Positions 37,699 to 45,808 are shown, counted from the first letter of the stretch. The stretch: DNA of 64,000 nt from Nocardioides renjunii (GCF_034661175.1 NZ_CP141058.1:1860001-1924000); one strand, 5' to 3'. Notes: a model not told the origin generated them from the sequence alone. A program made the numbers and translations.

Positions 37699-37796
37699 GA
37701 CGTCATGGCTGCGCGTCGCCCGGGCGGCCAGTCGCCATGACGTCGGTCGACGAGGTCATGGCCGGCGGTCGTCAGACCACCAGCGGCCATGACGTC
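37699..37796. repeat. cluster of four GACGTCATGG-type palindromic copies
   Basis: GACGTCATGGC (37699-37709) is inverted exactly at 37734-37744. A second pair, 37752-37764 and 37784-37796, is inverted with 12 of 13 matches, and the core is the same. Four copies in alternating orientation within 98 bases, in the 252-base non-coding gap between pyk and the LAGLIDADG gene, could fold into two hairpins or bind a dimeric protein. No gene is evident in this gap. Confidence 0.55.
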
Positions 37797-37817
37797 CGGC
37801 GTGCGGTCATCGGACGG

Positions 37818-37849
37818 AACGGCCGGGCCCGGCCTACCGCCGGGCTTGA
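37818..37849 (+). repeat. near copy of the pyk 3' end
   Basis: These 32 bases match the last 33 bases of pyk (37574-37606) at 30 aligned positions, with two substitutions and one deletion. The shared core GGCCTACCGCCGGGC is exact. The deletion puts the copy out of frame. Together the copies flank the palindrome cluster as direct repeats 244 bases apart, as if a segment had been inserted with duplication of the pyk tail, or as if the tail had been locally duplicated. Confidence 0.6.
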
Positions 37850-37858
37850 GGGAGCAGG

Positions 37859-38638
37859 TCAGGACTTCGGGCCGATCAGGCCGTCGAGGCGGAGCACTGC
37901 CTCGCGCCTCGAGACCGAAAGTGTCCATGGGCCTGACTGTCGCCACGCCACCTCGACCAGGTCGAGTGCCCAGCCGCAGAGCCGGCGGATGTCCTCGGAC
38001 CGGTTGGTGAACTGCCACCTCGGGTACTCGTAGCGCCGTTTTTCGCCTCGTACGACACGGGTCGCCCAGTTCTTCACCCGCGCGCCGTCCGAGTGGAAGA
38101 GGCCGCGAAGGAAGTCCGCCGGGAAGGCCGTCACGAGCGCGCGCTGCCACTCATCGAGGACGATCTCGCGTTCGTGCTTGCGGCCGGGCCCATGCTGCGG
38201 GAAGAGGCAGGGCCAGTGCTTCCAGGAAACGGTGGTGACGATCGCACCAGGGACACGACGAGTGTGTGGTCTGCTCGACGGCTTGACGGTGCGCATCAGG
38301 ACGAGCAGACGAGCGTTCAGGTCGGTGTACCGGACGTCGTTGTAGATGTGGAGGTTGAACACCGAGCGCCGCCCGAGCGAGATGTAGCCGTCACCGAGGT
38401 ACCACCCGAGCAGCTCGGCATAGGCCGGTCCGTCCAACGGCCCCTCGTCGCACCGCGGACACGGTGGAGCCAGGTGGGTCTGGCCGCGCGAAGCTCCTCG
38501 ACGCTGGTAGAGCCTGCGCCACCGTCGAATCGTCTTCACTGCCACGCCGTGCAGCTCTGCGTTGTCGGCGTCGCGCATGCCTTGGTCCGAGCACGCCAGC
38601 GCCGAGTCGACGACCGACTGGGGGCGGACGTGGGGCAT
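37859..38638 (-). CDS. HTH plus LAGLIDADG-fold protein
   Basis: A 259-residue protein. Residues 1-55 form a helix-turn-helix-like segment (NAELHGVAVKTIRRWRRLYQ), followed by a CPRC pair. Two LAGLIDADG-type motifs follow: ELLGWYLGDGYIS near 95 and FLRGLFHSDGARV near 180, each with the aspartate used for metal binding in homing endonucleases. HWPCLFPQHGPGRKH between them is a strongly conserved element of a widespread actinobacterial family, often annotated only as a regulator. It is free-standing, not within an intron or intein. It starts 42 bases downstream of tRNA-Leu on the same strand. The ATG of MPHVRP has GGGAG close upstream; a GTG five codons earlier is possible. Confidence 0.8.
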   Translation of the reverse strand: MPHVRPQSVVDSALACSDQGMRDADNAELHGVAVKTIRRWRRLYQRRGASRGQTHLAPPCPRCDEGPLDGPAYAELLGWYLGDGYISLGRRSVFNLHIYNDVRYTDLNARLLVLMRTVKPSSRPHTRRVPGAIVTTVSWKHWPCLFPQHGPGRKHEREIVLDEWQRALVTAFPADFLRGLFHSDGARVKNWATRVVRGEKRRYEYPRWQFTNRSEDIRRLCGWALDLVEVAWRQSGPWTLSVSRREAVLRLDGLIGPKS

Positions 38639-38679
38639 GTCTCCCAGCGTGACGAAAGCCACCGACACCCGACCTGTGT

Positions 38680-38762
38680 GCCGGGTGTGGGAGTCGAACC
38701 CACACGCCCTTGCGGGCAGTGGTGTTTGAGACCACCGCGTCTGCCATTCCGCCAACCCGGCT
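38680..38762 (-). tRNA. tRNA-Leu (anticodon CAA)
   Basis: An 83-base class II tRNA on the minus strand: acceptor GCCGGGT/ACCCGGC with discriminator A, anticodon stem GTGGT/ACCAC around CTCAAAC (anticodon CAA), a long variable arm (TGCCCGCAAGGGCGT) and T-arm GTGGGTTCGACTCCCAC. CCA is not encoded. The LAGLIDADG-protein gene follows immediately downstream. Confidence 0.95.
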
Positions 38763-38797
38763 GGGTGGCGACACCGTACCCGACTAGCCTTGCCGTC

Positions 38798-39445
38798 GTG
38801 ACGCAGCCCGACGACCCGACCCCCAGCCCCGACGGCCCTCGCCGTGTGGTGATCGCGGAGGACGAGGCCCTGATCCGGATGGACCTGGCCGAGATGCTCG
38901 GCGAGGAGGGGTACGACGTCGTGGGGCAGGCCGGCGACGGCCAGAAGGCCATCGAGCTGGCCCGCGACCTGCGCCCCGACCTGGTGATCCTCGACGTCAA
39001 GATGCCCGTGCTGGACGGCATCGCGGCGGCGGAGACGATCGCGGGGGAGCGGATCGCGCCCGTCGTCATCCTCACCGCCTTCTCCCAGCGCGACCTCGTC
39101 GCCCGGGCGCGCGACGCCGGCGCGATGGCCTACCTCGTCAAGCCGTTCCAGCGCGGTGACCTGGTGCCCGCGATCGAGATGGCGGTCAGCCGCTTCGCCG
39201 AGATCACCGTCCTCGAGCGGGAGGTCTCGGACCTCCAGGAGTCCCTGGCGACCCGCAAGTCGGTGGACCGGGCCAAGGGCGTGCTGCAGGAGAAGCTCGG
39301 GATCAGCGAGCCCGACGCCTTCCGCTGGATCCAGAAGACGGCGATGGACCTGCGGCTGTCGATGAAGCAGGTCGCCGACGGGGTGGTGGAGCACGGAGTG
39401 GCCGGCCTCGGGGGCCAGGGCGAGGCAGTCGCGGACGACGCCTGA
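38798..39445 (+). CDS. pdtaR: ANTAR-domain response regulator, PdtaR-like
   Basis: A 215-residue two-component regulator. The receiver domain (residues 15-130) has VVIAEDEALIRMDLAEML, the phospho-acceptor Asp66 in LVILDVKMPVLDGI, and the switch/Lys segment MAYLVKPFQRGDL. A coiled linker leads to a C-terminal ANTAR RNA-binding domain (KSVDRAKGVLQEKLGISEPD, then RWIQKTAMDLRLSMKQVAD). It matches Mycobacterium tuberculosis PdtaR (Rv1626), which works with the kinase PdtaS by binding hairpins in RNA to prevent termination. The pyk-to-polA neighbourhood is also the same. TAGCCT seven bases before the GTG indicates a leaderless mRNA. Confidence 0.92.
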   Translation: MTQPDDPTPSPDGPRRVVIAEDEALIRMDLAEMLGEEGYDVVGQAGDGQKAIELARDLRPDLVILDVKMPVLDGIAAAETIAGERIAPVVILTAFSQRDLVARARDAGAMAYLVKPFQRGDLVPAIEMAVSRFAEITVLEREVSDLQESLATRKSVDRAKGVLQEKLGISEPDAFRWIQKTAMDLRLSMKQVADGVVEHGVAGLGGQGEAVADDA

Positions 39446-39642
39446 CCGCCGCCTGATCCTCCACGCCGTGTGCACGCGGTGTTTCGGGACCGTTTCCGGT
39501 GCAGACCAGTTGGTCACGAAACGGCAACGGCCTGCGTCTCAGGAGTCCCAATCGTGTCCCGCGCCACATCCGGGGTGTTAGGTTCCCGCCACGAGGCTGC
39601 CGAGGTGGTCAGCCCAAAAGCCCAAGAACAACGGAGGGATCC

Positions 39643-40803
39643 ATGATCCGCTCATCCAAGACGTGGCAGGCTGCCGCCATCGCGGCCGCTGCCGGTCTGG
39701 TGCTCAGCGCGTGCGGAACCACCGACACCGATGGTGGTGGCGGCGGCGACGCGTCCGGCGAGGACTGCAACTTCAAGATCGGTGCGATGGGTGCGCTGTC
39801 CGGCGCCAACGCCAGCATCGTGATCCCGTCGGTCGACGGTGCCGAGCTGGCCCTGAGCCAGTGGGACGGCGGCGACTGCGAGGTCAGCCTGGAGCGCTTC
39901 GACACCGAGGGCGACCCGGCCAAGGCGACCCCGGTCGCGACCCAGATCGCCGGCGACGAGACGTTCATCGGCGTCATCGGTGGCGCGTTCTCGGGCGAGA
40001 CCCGCGCGACCAAGACGATTTACCAGGACGGCGGCGTCCCGATGATCAGCCAGTCGGCCACCGCGACCGACCTGACGCAGGACGAGCCCGTCGAGGTCTT
40101 CCACCGTCTCGTTCCCTACGACGACTACCAGGGTGCGGCGATCGCCAAGTACCTGACCGACGAGGTCGGCGCCTCCAAGGTGTTCGTCGTCGACAACTCC
40201 GAGGCCTACGGCGAGCCGCTGGCGGACCGCGTCGAGGAGACCCTCGGTGACGCCATGGTGCAGCGCGACAAGACCCAGGTCGGCCAGACCGACTTCGCGC
40301 CCACCATCTCCAAGATGGAGTCGGCCGCGCCGGACGCCATCTTCTACGGCGGCTACATCGCCGAGGCGGCCCCGCTGCTCAAGCAGATCCGTGACGCCGG
40401 CATCGACGCTCCGTTCGTCGGTGGCGACGGCCTCTACGGTGCCGACTTCGGCAACGCCGTCGGCCCGGCCGGCGAGGGTGCCGTCGTGATGTGCCCCTGC
40501 GCCCCGATCGAGGAGGACAGCACCTTCGCTGCCGACTTCGAGGCCGAGTTCGGCTCCGCTCCCGGCGCCTACGCGGCCGAGGGCTACGACGCGATGAACG
40601 TCTTCCTCGCCGCCCTCGACGACGGTGCCCGCAGCCGCGAAGAGGTCCTCGAGTTCATCAAGGGCTACCAGGAGGAGGGCCTCAGCAAGGAGGTCGCCTT
40701 CGACGACGCCGGCGACGTGCCGGCCGAGAACGTCTCCTACTGGGCCTACAAGAACACCGACGGCGTCCTGACGCCCGAGGTGGAGGTCGCGCCCGAGGGC
40801 TGA
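39643..40803 (+). CDS. livJ: branched-chain amino acid ABC transporter, substrate-binding lipoprotein
   Basis: A 386-residue type I periplasmic-binding-protein-fold lipoprotein (Peripla_BP_6). The lipobox LVLSAC puts the lipidated cysteine at residue 24. Then CNFKIGAMGALSGANASIVI starts the first lobe, with PMISQSATATDLTQDE around the ligand pocket and VFVVDNSEAYGEPLADRVEE in the second lobe. It delivers Leu/Ile/Val, or related amides or amino acids, to LivHM. GGAGGG precedes the ATG. A 197-base promoter region before it contains CCGTTTC (39490-39496) inverted as GAAACGG (39518-39524) and a TAGGTT box (39579-39584). A strong hairpin separates it from livH. Confidence 0.92.
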   Translation: MIRSSKTWQAAAIAAAAGLVLSACGTTDTDGGGGGDASGEDCNFKIGAMGALSGANASIVIPSVDGAELALSQWDGGDCEVSLERFDTEGDPAKATPVATQIAGDETFIGVIGGAFSGETRATKTIYQDGGVPMISQSATATDLTQDEPVEVFHRLVPYDDYQGAAIAKYLTDEVGASKVFVVDNSEAYGEPLADRVEETLGDAMVQRDKTQVGQTDFAPTISKMESAAPDAIFYGGYIAEAAPLLKQIRDAGIDAPFVGGDGLYGADFGNAVGPAGEGAVVMCPCAPIEEDSTFAADFEAEFGSAPGAYAAEGYDAMNVFLAALDDGARSREEVLEFIKGYQEEGLSKEVAFDDAGDVPAENVSYWAYKNTDGVLTPEVEVAPEG

Positions 40804-40824
40804 TCCACGACCGACAACAGCACC

Positions 40825-40857
40825 GCGGGGGCGGCCGGCACCATCGGCCGCCCCCGC
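40825..40857 (+). terminator. strong hairpin between livJ and livH
   Basis: GCGGGGGCGGCCG pairs perfectly over 13 bases with its complement at 40845-40857, around a seven-base loop. It begins 21 bases after the livJ stop codon and precedes livH by 40 bases. In such operons a hairpin here lets most transcripts end after the binding-protein gene, or protects its mRNA, so more binding protein than permease is made. An ANTAR-type RNA-binding regulator is encoded just upstream. Confidence 0.75.
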
Positions 40858-40897
40858 TCCATGGCCCGACCGGGCCTGAGTCTGAGAGGGGTCCCGC

Positions 40898-41869
40898 GTG
40901 GACTTCGACGCCTTGATCAGCGGGCTTGACCGACACACGCTCGACGGCATCACCCGCGGATCGATCTACGCGCTCGTCGCGCTCGGCTACACGATGGTGT
41001 ACGGCGTGATGAAGCTGATCAACTTCGCCCACTCCGAGGTCTTCATGGTGGGCACCTGGACCGTGCTGGGGGTCTACACCGTCCTCGGTGCCACCGCCGG
41101 CTCCAGCATCGGCATGGTCATCGGGGCCACGCTGCTCGCACTGATCGCGGCGATGCTCGCCTCCGCCGGCACCGCGCTGGCGGTCGAGCGGATCGCCTAC
41201 CGGCCGCTGCGCAAGAAGGGCGCTCCGCCCCTCATCTTCCTCATCACCGGCATCGGCTGCTCGATCGTGCTGGTCGAGACCTTCGGCCAGGTGCTGCGGG
41301 CCTTCTTCGGCCCGCCGTTCGGCCGCGTGACGGTCAACATCCCGTCGGTCTTGGAGACCAAGGTGGTCTTCACGATCCCCGGGATCGACCTCGCCGTCAC
41401 CAACACCCGGCTGCTCATCATCATCGGCGCGATCGTGATGATGCTGGCGCTGGACACCTTCGTGAACAAGAGCCGCCTCGGTCGCGGCGTCCGCGCCGTC
41501 GCGCAGGACCCCGACACCGCGTCGCTGATGGGTGTCAACCAGGACCGCGTCATCATGCTGGTCTTCGTCCTCGGTGGCGCCATGGCCGGCGTCGCGGCGC
41601 TGCTGTTCACGATCCAGTACGACATCACCAAGTTCGACATCGGCTTCATCATCGGCATCAAGGCCTTCACCGCGGCGGTCCTCGGGGGCATCGGCAACCT
41701 GCGCGGTGCGCTGGTCGGTGGCCTCCTGCTCGGCGTCGTCGAGGTGTACGCCTCCCAGATCTGGGACTCCAGCTGGACCGACGTGACCGCGTTCGTGGTC
41801 CTCGTCCTCGTCCTCATGTTCCGGCCCACCGGCCTGCTGGGTGAGTCCCTCGGAAAGGCACGCGCATGA
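40898..41869 (+). CDS. livH: branched-chain amino acid ABC transporter permease LivH
   Basis: A 323-residue inner-membrane permease with eight or more hydrophobic helices. GSIYALVALGYTMVYGVMKL and NFAHSEVFMVGTW form the N-terminal LivH signature. GRGVRAVAQDPDTASLMGVN is the EAA-like cytoplasmic loop contacting the ATPases, followed by FTAAVLGGIGNLRGALVGGL. GTG start with GAGAGGGG upstream. It overlaps livM by four bases (ATGA), so the permease pair is translationally coupled. Confidence 0.93.
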   Translation: MDFDALISGLDRHTLDGITRGSIYALVALGYTMVYGVMKLINFAHSEVFMVGTWTVLGVYTVLGATAGSSIGMVIGATLLALIAAMLASAGTALAVERIAYRPLRKKGAPPLIFLITGIGCSIVLVETFGQVLRAFFGPPFGRVTVNIPSVLETKVVFTIPGIDLAVTNTRLLIIIGAIVMMLALDTFVNKSRLGRGVRAVAQDPDTASLMGVNQDRVIMLVFVLGGAMAGVAALLFTIQYDITKFDIGFIIGIKAFTAAVLGGIGNLRGALVGGLLLGVVEVYASQIWDSSWTDVTAFVVLVLVLMFRPTGLLGESLGKARA

Positions 41870-43005
41870 GCACGATCATGGACTCCTACCGCGGGCTCAA
41901 GCTCGGCAACCGCTGGGACAGCGCTCCCCGGTTGTTCAAGATGTTCCTGCTGCTGCTGGTGGTCGCGTTCGCGTTCTACCTGCCCTACCTCAACATCCTG
42001 CCGTTCGCCTACGTGCGCACCGACCTGAACCCGACCGGTTCGGACTGGGCGAGCGTGCTCTTCCTCATCGTCGTCTACATGATCGTGGCCGTCGGCCTCA
42101 ACGTCGTGATCGGGCTCGCGGGCCTGCTCGACCTGGGCTACGTCGGCTTCTACGCCCTGGGGGCCTACTCGGTGGCCCTCTTCGGCTCGCCGTCGTCGCC
42201 GGTGGTGGAGGCGCTGCAGTCGCGCTTCGGCCTGTCGGAGGACTGGGCGGTCCCGTTCGCGATCTGCATCCCCATCGCGATCACGATGTCGCTCATCGCT
42301 GGCGTGATCCTCGGCGCCCCGACGCTGCGGCTGCGAGGCGACTACCTCGCGATCGTGACCCTCGGCTTCGGCGAGATCATCCGCATCACCGCCCGCAACC
42401 TCGACAACGTGACCGGCGGCGCAGCGGGCATCACCCAGGTGCCGGTGCCGCCCGGGCCGGAGGTCGACGGTCGCTCGTTCTTCAACACGATCGACGCCGA
42501 GCGCTGGTACTGGCTGGCGCTGGTCATCCTGCTGATCATCATCTGGCTGACCCTCCGGCTCGAGCACAGCCGCGTCGGCCGCGCCTGGCTGGCCATCCGC
42601 GAGGACGAGGACGCCGCCGCAGTCATGGGCGTCGCGGGCTTCAAGTTCAAGCTGTGGGCCTTCGCCATCGGCGCGTCCGTCGGCGGGCTGGCCGGTCTGC
42701 TCTTCGGCAGCAAGCAGCAGTACGTCGAGCCCAACGCGTTCATGCTCAACCTGTCCTTCCTGTTCGTGGCCATGGTGGTCATCGGTGGGTCCGGCAACGT
42801 CGTCGGCGTGCTCGTCGGCGCCTTCCTGCTGACCTACCTGCCCGAGCGGTTCCGCGAGCTCCAGGAGTGGCGCCCGTTCGCCTTCGGCGTCGCCCTCGTC
42901 CTGGTGATGGTGCTGCGCCCGCAGGGCCTGGTGCCGAGCAGGCGGAGAGCACGCGAGTTCGAAGATCGACGACACGAGGCCGAGGAGGCTGCTGCCGATG
43001 TCTGA
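41866..43005 (+). CDS. livM: branched-chain amino acid ABC transporter permease LivM
   Basis: A 379-residue permease, second half of the LivHM channel. Hydrophobic segments include FLIVVYMIVAVGLNVVIGLA and GLLDLGYVGFYALGAYSVAL (the family's G-x-x-x-L-G-x-x-G-F-Y-A-L-G-A-Y motif). LRGDYLAIVTLGFGEIIRIT and VGRAWLAIREDEDAAAVMGV (ATPase-coupling loop) follow, then FVAMVVIGGSGNVVGVLVGA. The basic C-terminal tail is cytoplasmic. It overlaps livG by eight bases. Confidence 0.93.
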   Translation: MSTIMDSYRGLKLGNRWDSAPRLFKMFLLLLVVAFAFYLPYLNILPFAYVRTDLNPTGSDWASVLFLIVVYMIVAVGLNVVIGLAGLLDLGYVGFYALGAYSVALFGSPSSPVVEALQSRFGLSEDWAVPFAICIPIAITMSLIAGVILGAPTLRLRGDYLAIVTLGFGEIIRITARNLDNVTGGAAGITQVPVPPGPEVDGRSFFNTIDAERWYWLALVILLIIIWLTLRLEHSRVGRAWLAIREDEDAAAVMGVAGFKFKLWAFAIGASVGGLAGLLFGSKQQYVEPNAFMLNLSFLFVAMVVIGGSGNVVGVLVGAFLLTYLPERFRELQEWRPFAFGVALVLVMVLRPQGLVPSRRRAREFEDRRHEAEEAAADV

Positions 43006-43939
43006 GCAGACCACGCACGACACGGGCATCGAGGTCCTGCCGGACACCTCGGACCACGACCTGATCGCGCTCGAGGCCACCGGGGCGAAGGGTGAGGTCC
43101 TGCTCGAGGTGGACCACGTCACGCTGCGGTTCGGTGGGGTCGTCGCCCTCGACGACGTCCACTTCGAGATCCGTCGCGGCGAGATCCTGGGCCTGATCGG
43201 CCCCAACGGTGCCGGCAAGACGACCTGCTTCAACGCGATGACCGGCGTCTACACCCCGACCGAGGGCACGATCCGGTTCAAGGGCCAGGAGATCTCGGGC
43301 CAGAAGTCGCACAAGATCAACCAGCTCGGGATCGCCCGCACGTTCCAGAACATCCGGCTCTTCCCGGAGATGTCGGCGCTGGAGAACGTCATGGTGGGCT
43401 GCGACGCCCGCCACAAGACGAGCGTGCTGGGCGCGTTGTTCCGTGCCTACCGGGTCCGCCCGTCCGAGGAGGAGCTGCCGGCCAGCGGCATCCGCCGCAG
43501 CTTCGCGAAGGTGTTCGGCATCAGCCGCCACACCCTCGAGGAGCGCGCCGGGCGCCGTCGGTCGATGGAGCTGCTCCGCTTCGTGGGGATCTCCGACCGG
43601 GCGCACGAGCTGGCGCGCAACCTGCCCTACGGCTACCAGCGCCGTCTGGAGATCGCGCGGGCCCTGGCCACCGAGCCGGAGCTGATCTGCCTGGACGAGC
43701 CGGCAGCCGGCTTCAACCCGGCGGAGAAGGAGGACCTCATGGGCCTCATCCGCCGGATTCGCGACCTGGGCCACACGGTCCTGGTCATCGAGCACGACAT
43801 GAAGCTGGTCCTCGGCGTCACCGACCGGATCGTGGTCCTTGAGTTCGGGCAGAAGATTGCTGAAGGCAGCCCCGAGCAAGTTGCCCGTGACCCGAAGGTC
43901 ATCGCCGCCTATTTGGGAGAACCCGATGATGCTGCTTGA
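42998..43939 (+). CDS. livG: branched-chain amino acid ABC transporter ATP-binding protein LivG
   Basis: A 313-residue ATPase. Walker A is GPNGAGKTT near residue 68, and the Q-loop follows in RTFQNIRLFPEMSALENVMV. The signature is LPYGYQRRLEIARALATEPE, where Y-G-Y-Q-R-R takes the place of LSGGQ as is usual in LivG. Walker B is LICLDEPAAGFN, and the H-loop is VLVIEHDMKLV. The N-terminal 28 residues are an acidic extension, and a basic insert at 150-190 makes it longer than E. coli LivG (255). It partners LivF on the LivHM permease. Confidence 0.93.
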   Translation: MSEQTTHDTGIEVLPDTSDHDLIALEATGAKGEVLLEVDHVTLRFGGVVALDDVHFEIRRGEILGLIGPNGAGKTTCFNAMTGVYTPTEGTIRFKGQEISGQKSHKINQLGIARTFQNIRLFPEMSALENVMVGCDARHKTSVLGALFRAYRVRPSEEELPASGIRRSFAKVFGISRHTLEERAGRRRSMELLRFVGISDRAHELARNLPYGYQRRLEIARALATEPELICLDEPAAGFNPAEKEDLMGLIRRIRDLGHTVLVIEHDMKLVLGVTDRIVVLEFGQKIAEGSPEQVARDPKVIAAYLGEPDDAA

Positions 43940-44639
43940 GATGAAGGACGCCGTGCTCAGCTACGGCAAGATCGAGGCGCTCCACGGCATCTCCGTGGAG
44001 GTCAAGGAGGGCGAGGTCGTCTCGCTCATCGGTGCCAACGGCGCCGGCAAGACGTCGACGATGCGCGCCCTGTCGGGCGTCCGCGGCCTGGCCTCCGGGT
44101 CGGTCGTGTTCGACGGCGAGGACGTCACCAAGCTGCGCGCCGACCAGCGCCTGCGCAAGGGCCTGGTGCTGTGCCCCGAGGGTCGCGGCATCTTCCCCGG
44201 CATGACGGTGACCGAGAACCTCAACATGGGCGCCTACACGCGCAAGGACAAGGACGCCATGGAGGAGGACTACGCGCGCGTCTTCGACCTCTTCCCGCGG
44301 CTGATGGAGCGTCGCAAGCAGGTCGCCGGCACGATGTCCGGCGGCGAGCAGCAGATGCTCGCCATCGGGCGCTCGCTCATGTCGCGCCCCAAGCTGCTCA
44401 TGCTCGACGAGCCGTCCATGGGCCTGGCGCCGATGCTGATCCAGCAGATCTTCGACATCATCACCGAGATCTCGCAGCAGGGCACCACGATCCTCGTCGT
44501 GGAGCAGAACGCCAAGCAGGCGCTGTCCCGCAGCGACCGGGCGTACGTCCTCGAGACGGGCCGGATCGTCAAGACCGGCACCGGCGAGGAGCTTCTCGAC
44601 GATCCCTCGGTGCGAGAGGCCTACCTCGGCGTAGCCTGA
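43926..44639 (+). CDS. livF: branched-chain amino acid ABC transporter ATP-binding protein LivF
   Basis: A 237-residue ATPase, last gene of the liv operon. Walker A GANGAGKTSTMRAL near residue 37, signature TMSGGEQQMLAIGRSLMSRP, Walker B LLMLDEPSMGLAP, H-region ILVVEQNAKQAL in which LivF has Q where LivG has H. Two adjacent ATGs (43926, 43929) precede LLEMKDAV. GGGAGA upstream suits either. The gene overlaps livG by 14 bases. Confidence 0.93.
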   Translation: MMLLEMKDAVLSYGKIEALHGISVEVKEGEVVSLIGANGAGKTSTMRALSGVRGLASGSVVFDGEDVTKLRADQRLRKGLVLCPEGRGIFPGMTVTENLNMGAYTRKDKDAMEEDYARVFDLFPRLMERRKQVAGTMSGGEQQMLAIGRSLMSRPKLLMLDEPSMGLAPMLIQQIFDIITEISQQGTTILVVEQNAKQALSRSDRAYVLETGRIVKTGTGEELLDDPSVREAYLGVA

Positions 44640-44728
44640 TCCGGGACCGGGGGATAGTGTCGCCCGGGTGGTGCCGCGAAGGGTCGGCAAAGGGGGCCAC
44701 GGTGGGTGCTCGAGGAAATGGTGGGTCG

Positions 44729-45301
44729 ATGAGTCGGACGCCGGTGACCGTGCGCAAGGCAGAGCCGTACGACGTGGCGACGCTGCGTGAGCTGTGGAGC
44801 GACATCCTGCGCAAGGGTGCTCGCGACGACCAGCTCGCCGACGTCGCACGCATCGTCGAGACGGCGTCCGAGCGCGCTGACCAGTGCGTCGCCGTGGCCG
44901 AGGTCGACGGCGAGGTGGCCGGTGCGGTCTACCTCGAGGCGACGACCTTCACCCCCCTCAACCTCGAGCCCGCCGTGCTGGCCGTCTCCCCGCACGTCTT
45001 CCCGCAGTTCCGCCGCAAGGGCGTGGGCAGCGCGCTGATGGAGGTGGCCTGCCGGTTCGCGGAGCAGCACGGCATCCAGCACGTCCAGACCGCCGCGGCG
45101 TCGGAGGCGCGCGACGCCAACCGGTTCATGGCCCGGCTGTCCTTCGCGCCGCAGGCGACCCTGCGGGCGGCCGCGACCAGCTCCGTGCGGTCGCGGCTGC
45201 CGCAGGCCCGTCAGGCGACTCCGGCCGCCAGCAGCCGGCAGCGCATCGACCGGGTGCTCGCCGCGCGCCGCACCCGGCGCGAGCGCGTCGTACCCGGCTG
45301 A
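44729..45301 (+). CDS. GNAT-family N-acetyltransferase
   Basis: A 190-residue acetyltransferase. The GNAT core spans residues 5-150: VTVRKAEPYDVATLRELWSD at the start, VAVAEVDGEVAGAVYLEATT in the middle strands, and AVSPHVFPQFRRKGVGSALM as motif A with the acetyl-CoA loop R-R-K-G-V-G. A basic tail of 40 residues follows. The substrate is unknown. An in-frame GTG at 44702 with AAGGGGG upstream is an alternative start that would add nine residues. A TAGTGT box at 44655-44660 could be its promoter, so it need not belong to the liv operon. Confidence 0.8.
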   Translation: MSRTPVTVRKAEPYDVATLRELWSDILRKGARDDQLADVARIVETASERADQCVAVAEVDGEVAGAVYLEATTFTPLNLEPAVLAVSPHVFPQFRRKGVGSALMEVACRFAEQHGIQHVQTAAASEARDANRFMARLSFAPQATLRAAATSSVRSRLPQARQATPAASSRQRIDRVLAARRTRRERVVPG

Positions 45302-45334
45302 CCCGCAACCGCCGCAGCTCCCGGTGGCGGAGGC

Positions 45335-45808
45335 TCAGCCGCCCTGGGTGGGTGCCGGCACCAGCGCGCAGGTGATGCGCGAGGTGCACACGCGCTTGCC
45401 GCGCTCGTCGGTGATGACGATCTCGTACGACGTCGACGTGCGGCCGAGGTGGACCGCGGTCGCGACCCCGGTGACGGTGCCCGACGTGGCGGCGCGGTGG
45501 TGGGTGGCGTTGATGTCCACGCCGACCGCGATCTTCTCCGGGTAGGCGTGAATGGCCGACCCGATCGATCCCAGCGTCTCGGCCAGCACGACGGACGCGC
45601 CGCCGTGCAGGAGGCCGAAGGGCTGGGTGTTGCCCTCGACGGGCATGGTCGCCACGACCCGCTCGGCGGACACCTCCACGAGCTCGACGCCCATCTTGTC
45701 GTTCAGCCGGCCGTTGCCCTGCGGCATGAAGTCGATCAGCTCCTGGACGCTCAGTCCGGCCAGCGTGGCGGGGGCGGATCCGGACGGGGGCGCGGGTGCA
45801 TCGCTCAT
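45335..45808 (-). CDS. PaaI-type hotdog-fold thioesterase
   Basis: A 157-residue hotdog-fold protein. GNGRLNDKMGVELVEVSAER opens the fold, and NTQPFGLLHGGASVVLAETL is the PaaI/YbdB-like catalytic segment with the H-G-G and the downstream Glu. VGVDINATHHRAATSGTVTG forms the substrate strand. Such enzymes hydrolyse aromatic or acyl-CoA thioesters. It is divergent from polA across 71 bases, with CACAAT six bases before the ATG as a possible -10 box. The specific substrate is not evident. A thioesterase beside polA is also found in other actinobacteria. Confidence 0.87.
   Translation of the reverse strand: MSDAPAPPSGSAPATLAGLSVQELIDFMPQGNGRLNDKMGVELVEVSAERVVATMPVEGNTQPFGLLHGGASVVLAETLGSIGSAIHAYPEKIAVGVDINATHHRAATSGTVTGVATAVHLGRTSTSYEIVITDERGKRVCTSRITCALVPAPTQGG

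Noticed and set aside
37859..38638. Reading the LAGLIDADG gene as an intein or intron-encoded endonuclease
   Set aside because: There is no host gene interrupted on either side and no intein splice-junction residues. It has its own start codon and an HTH-like N terminus.
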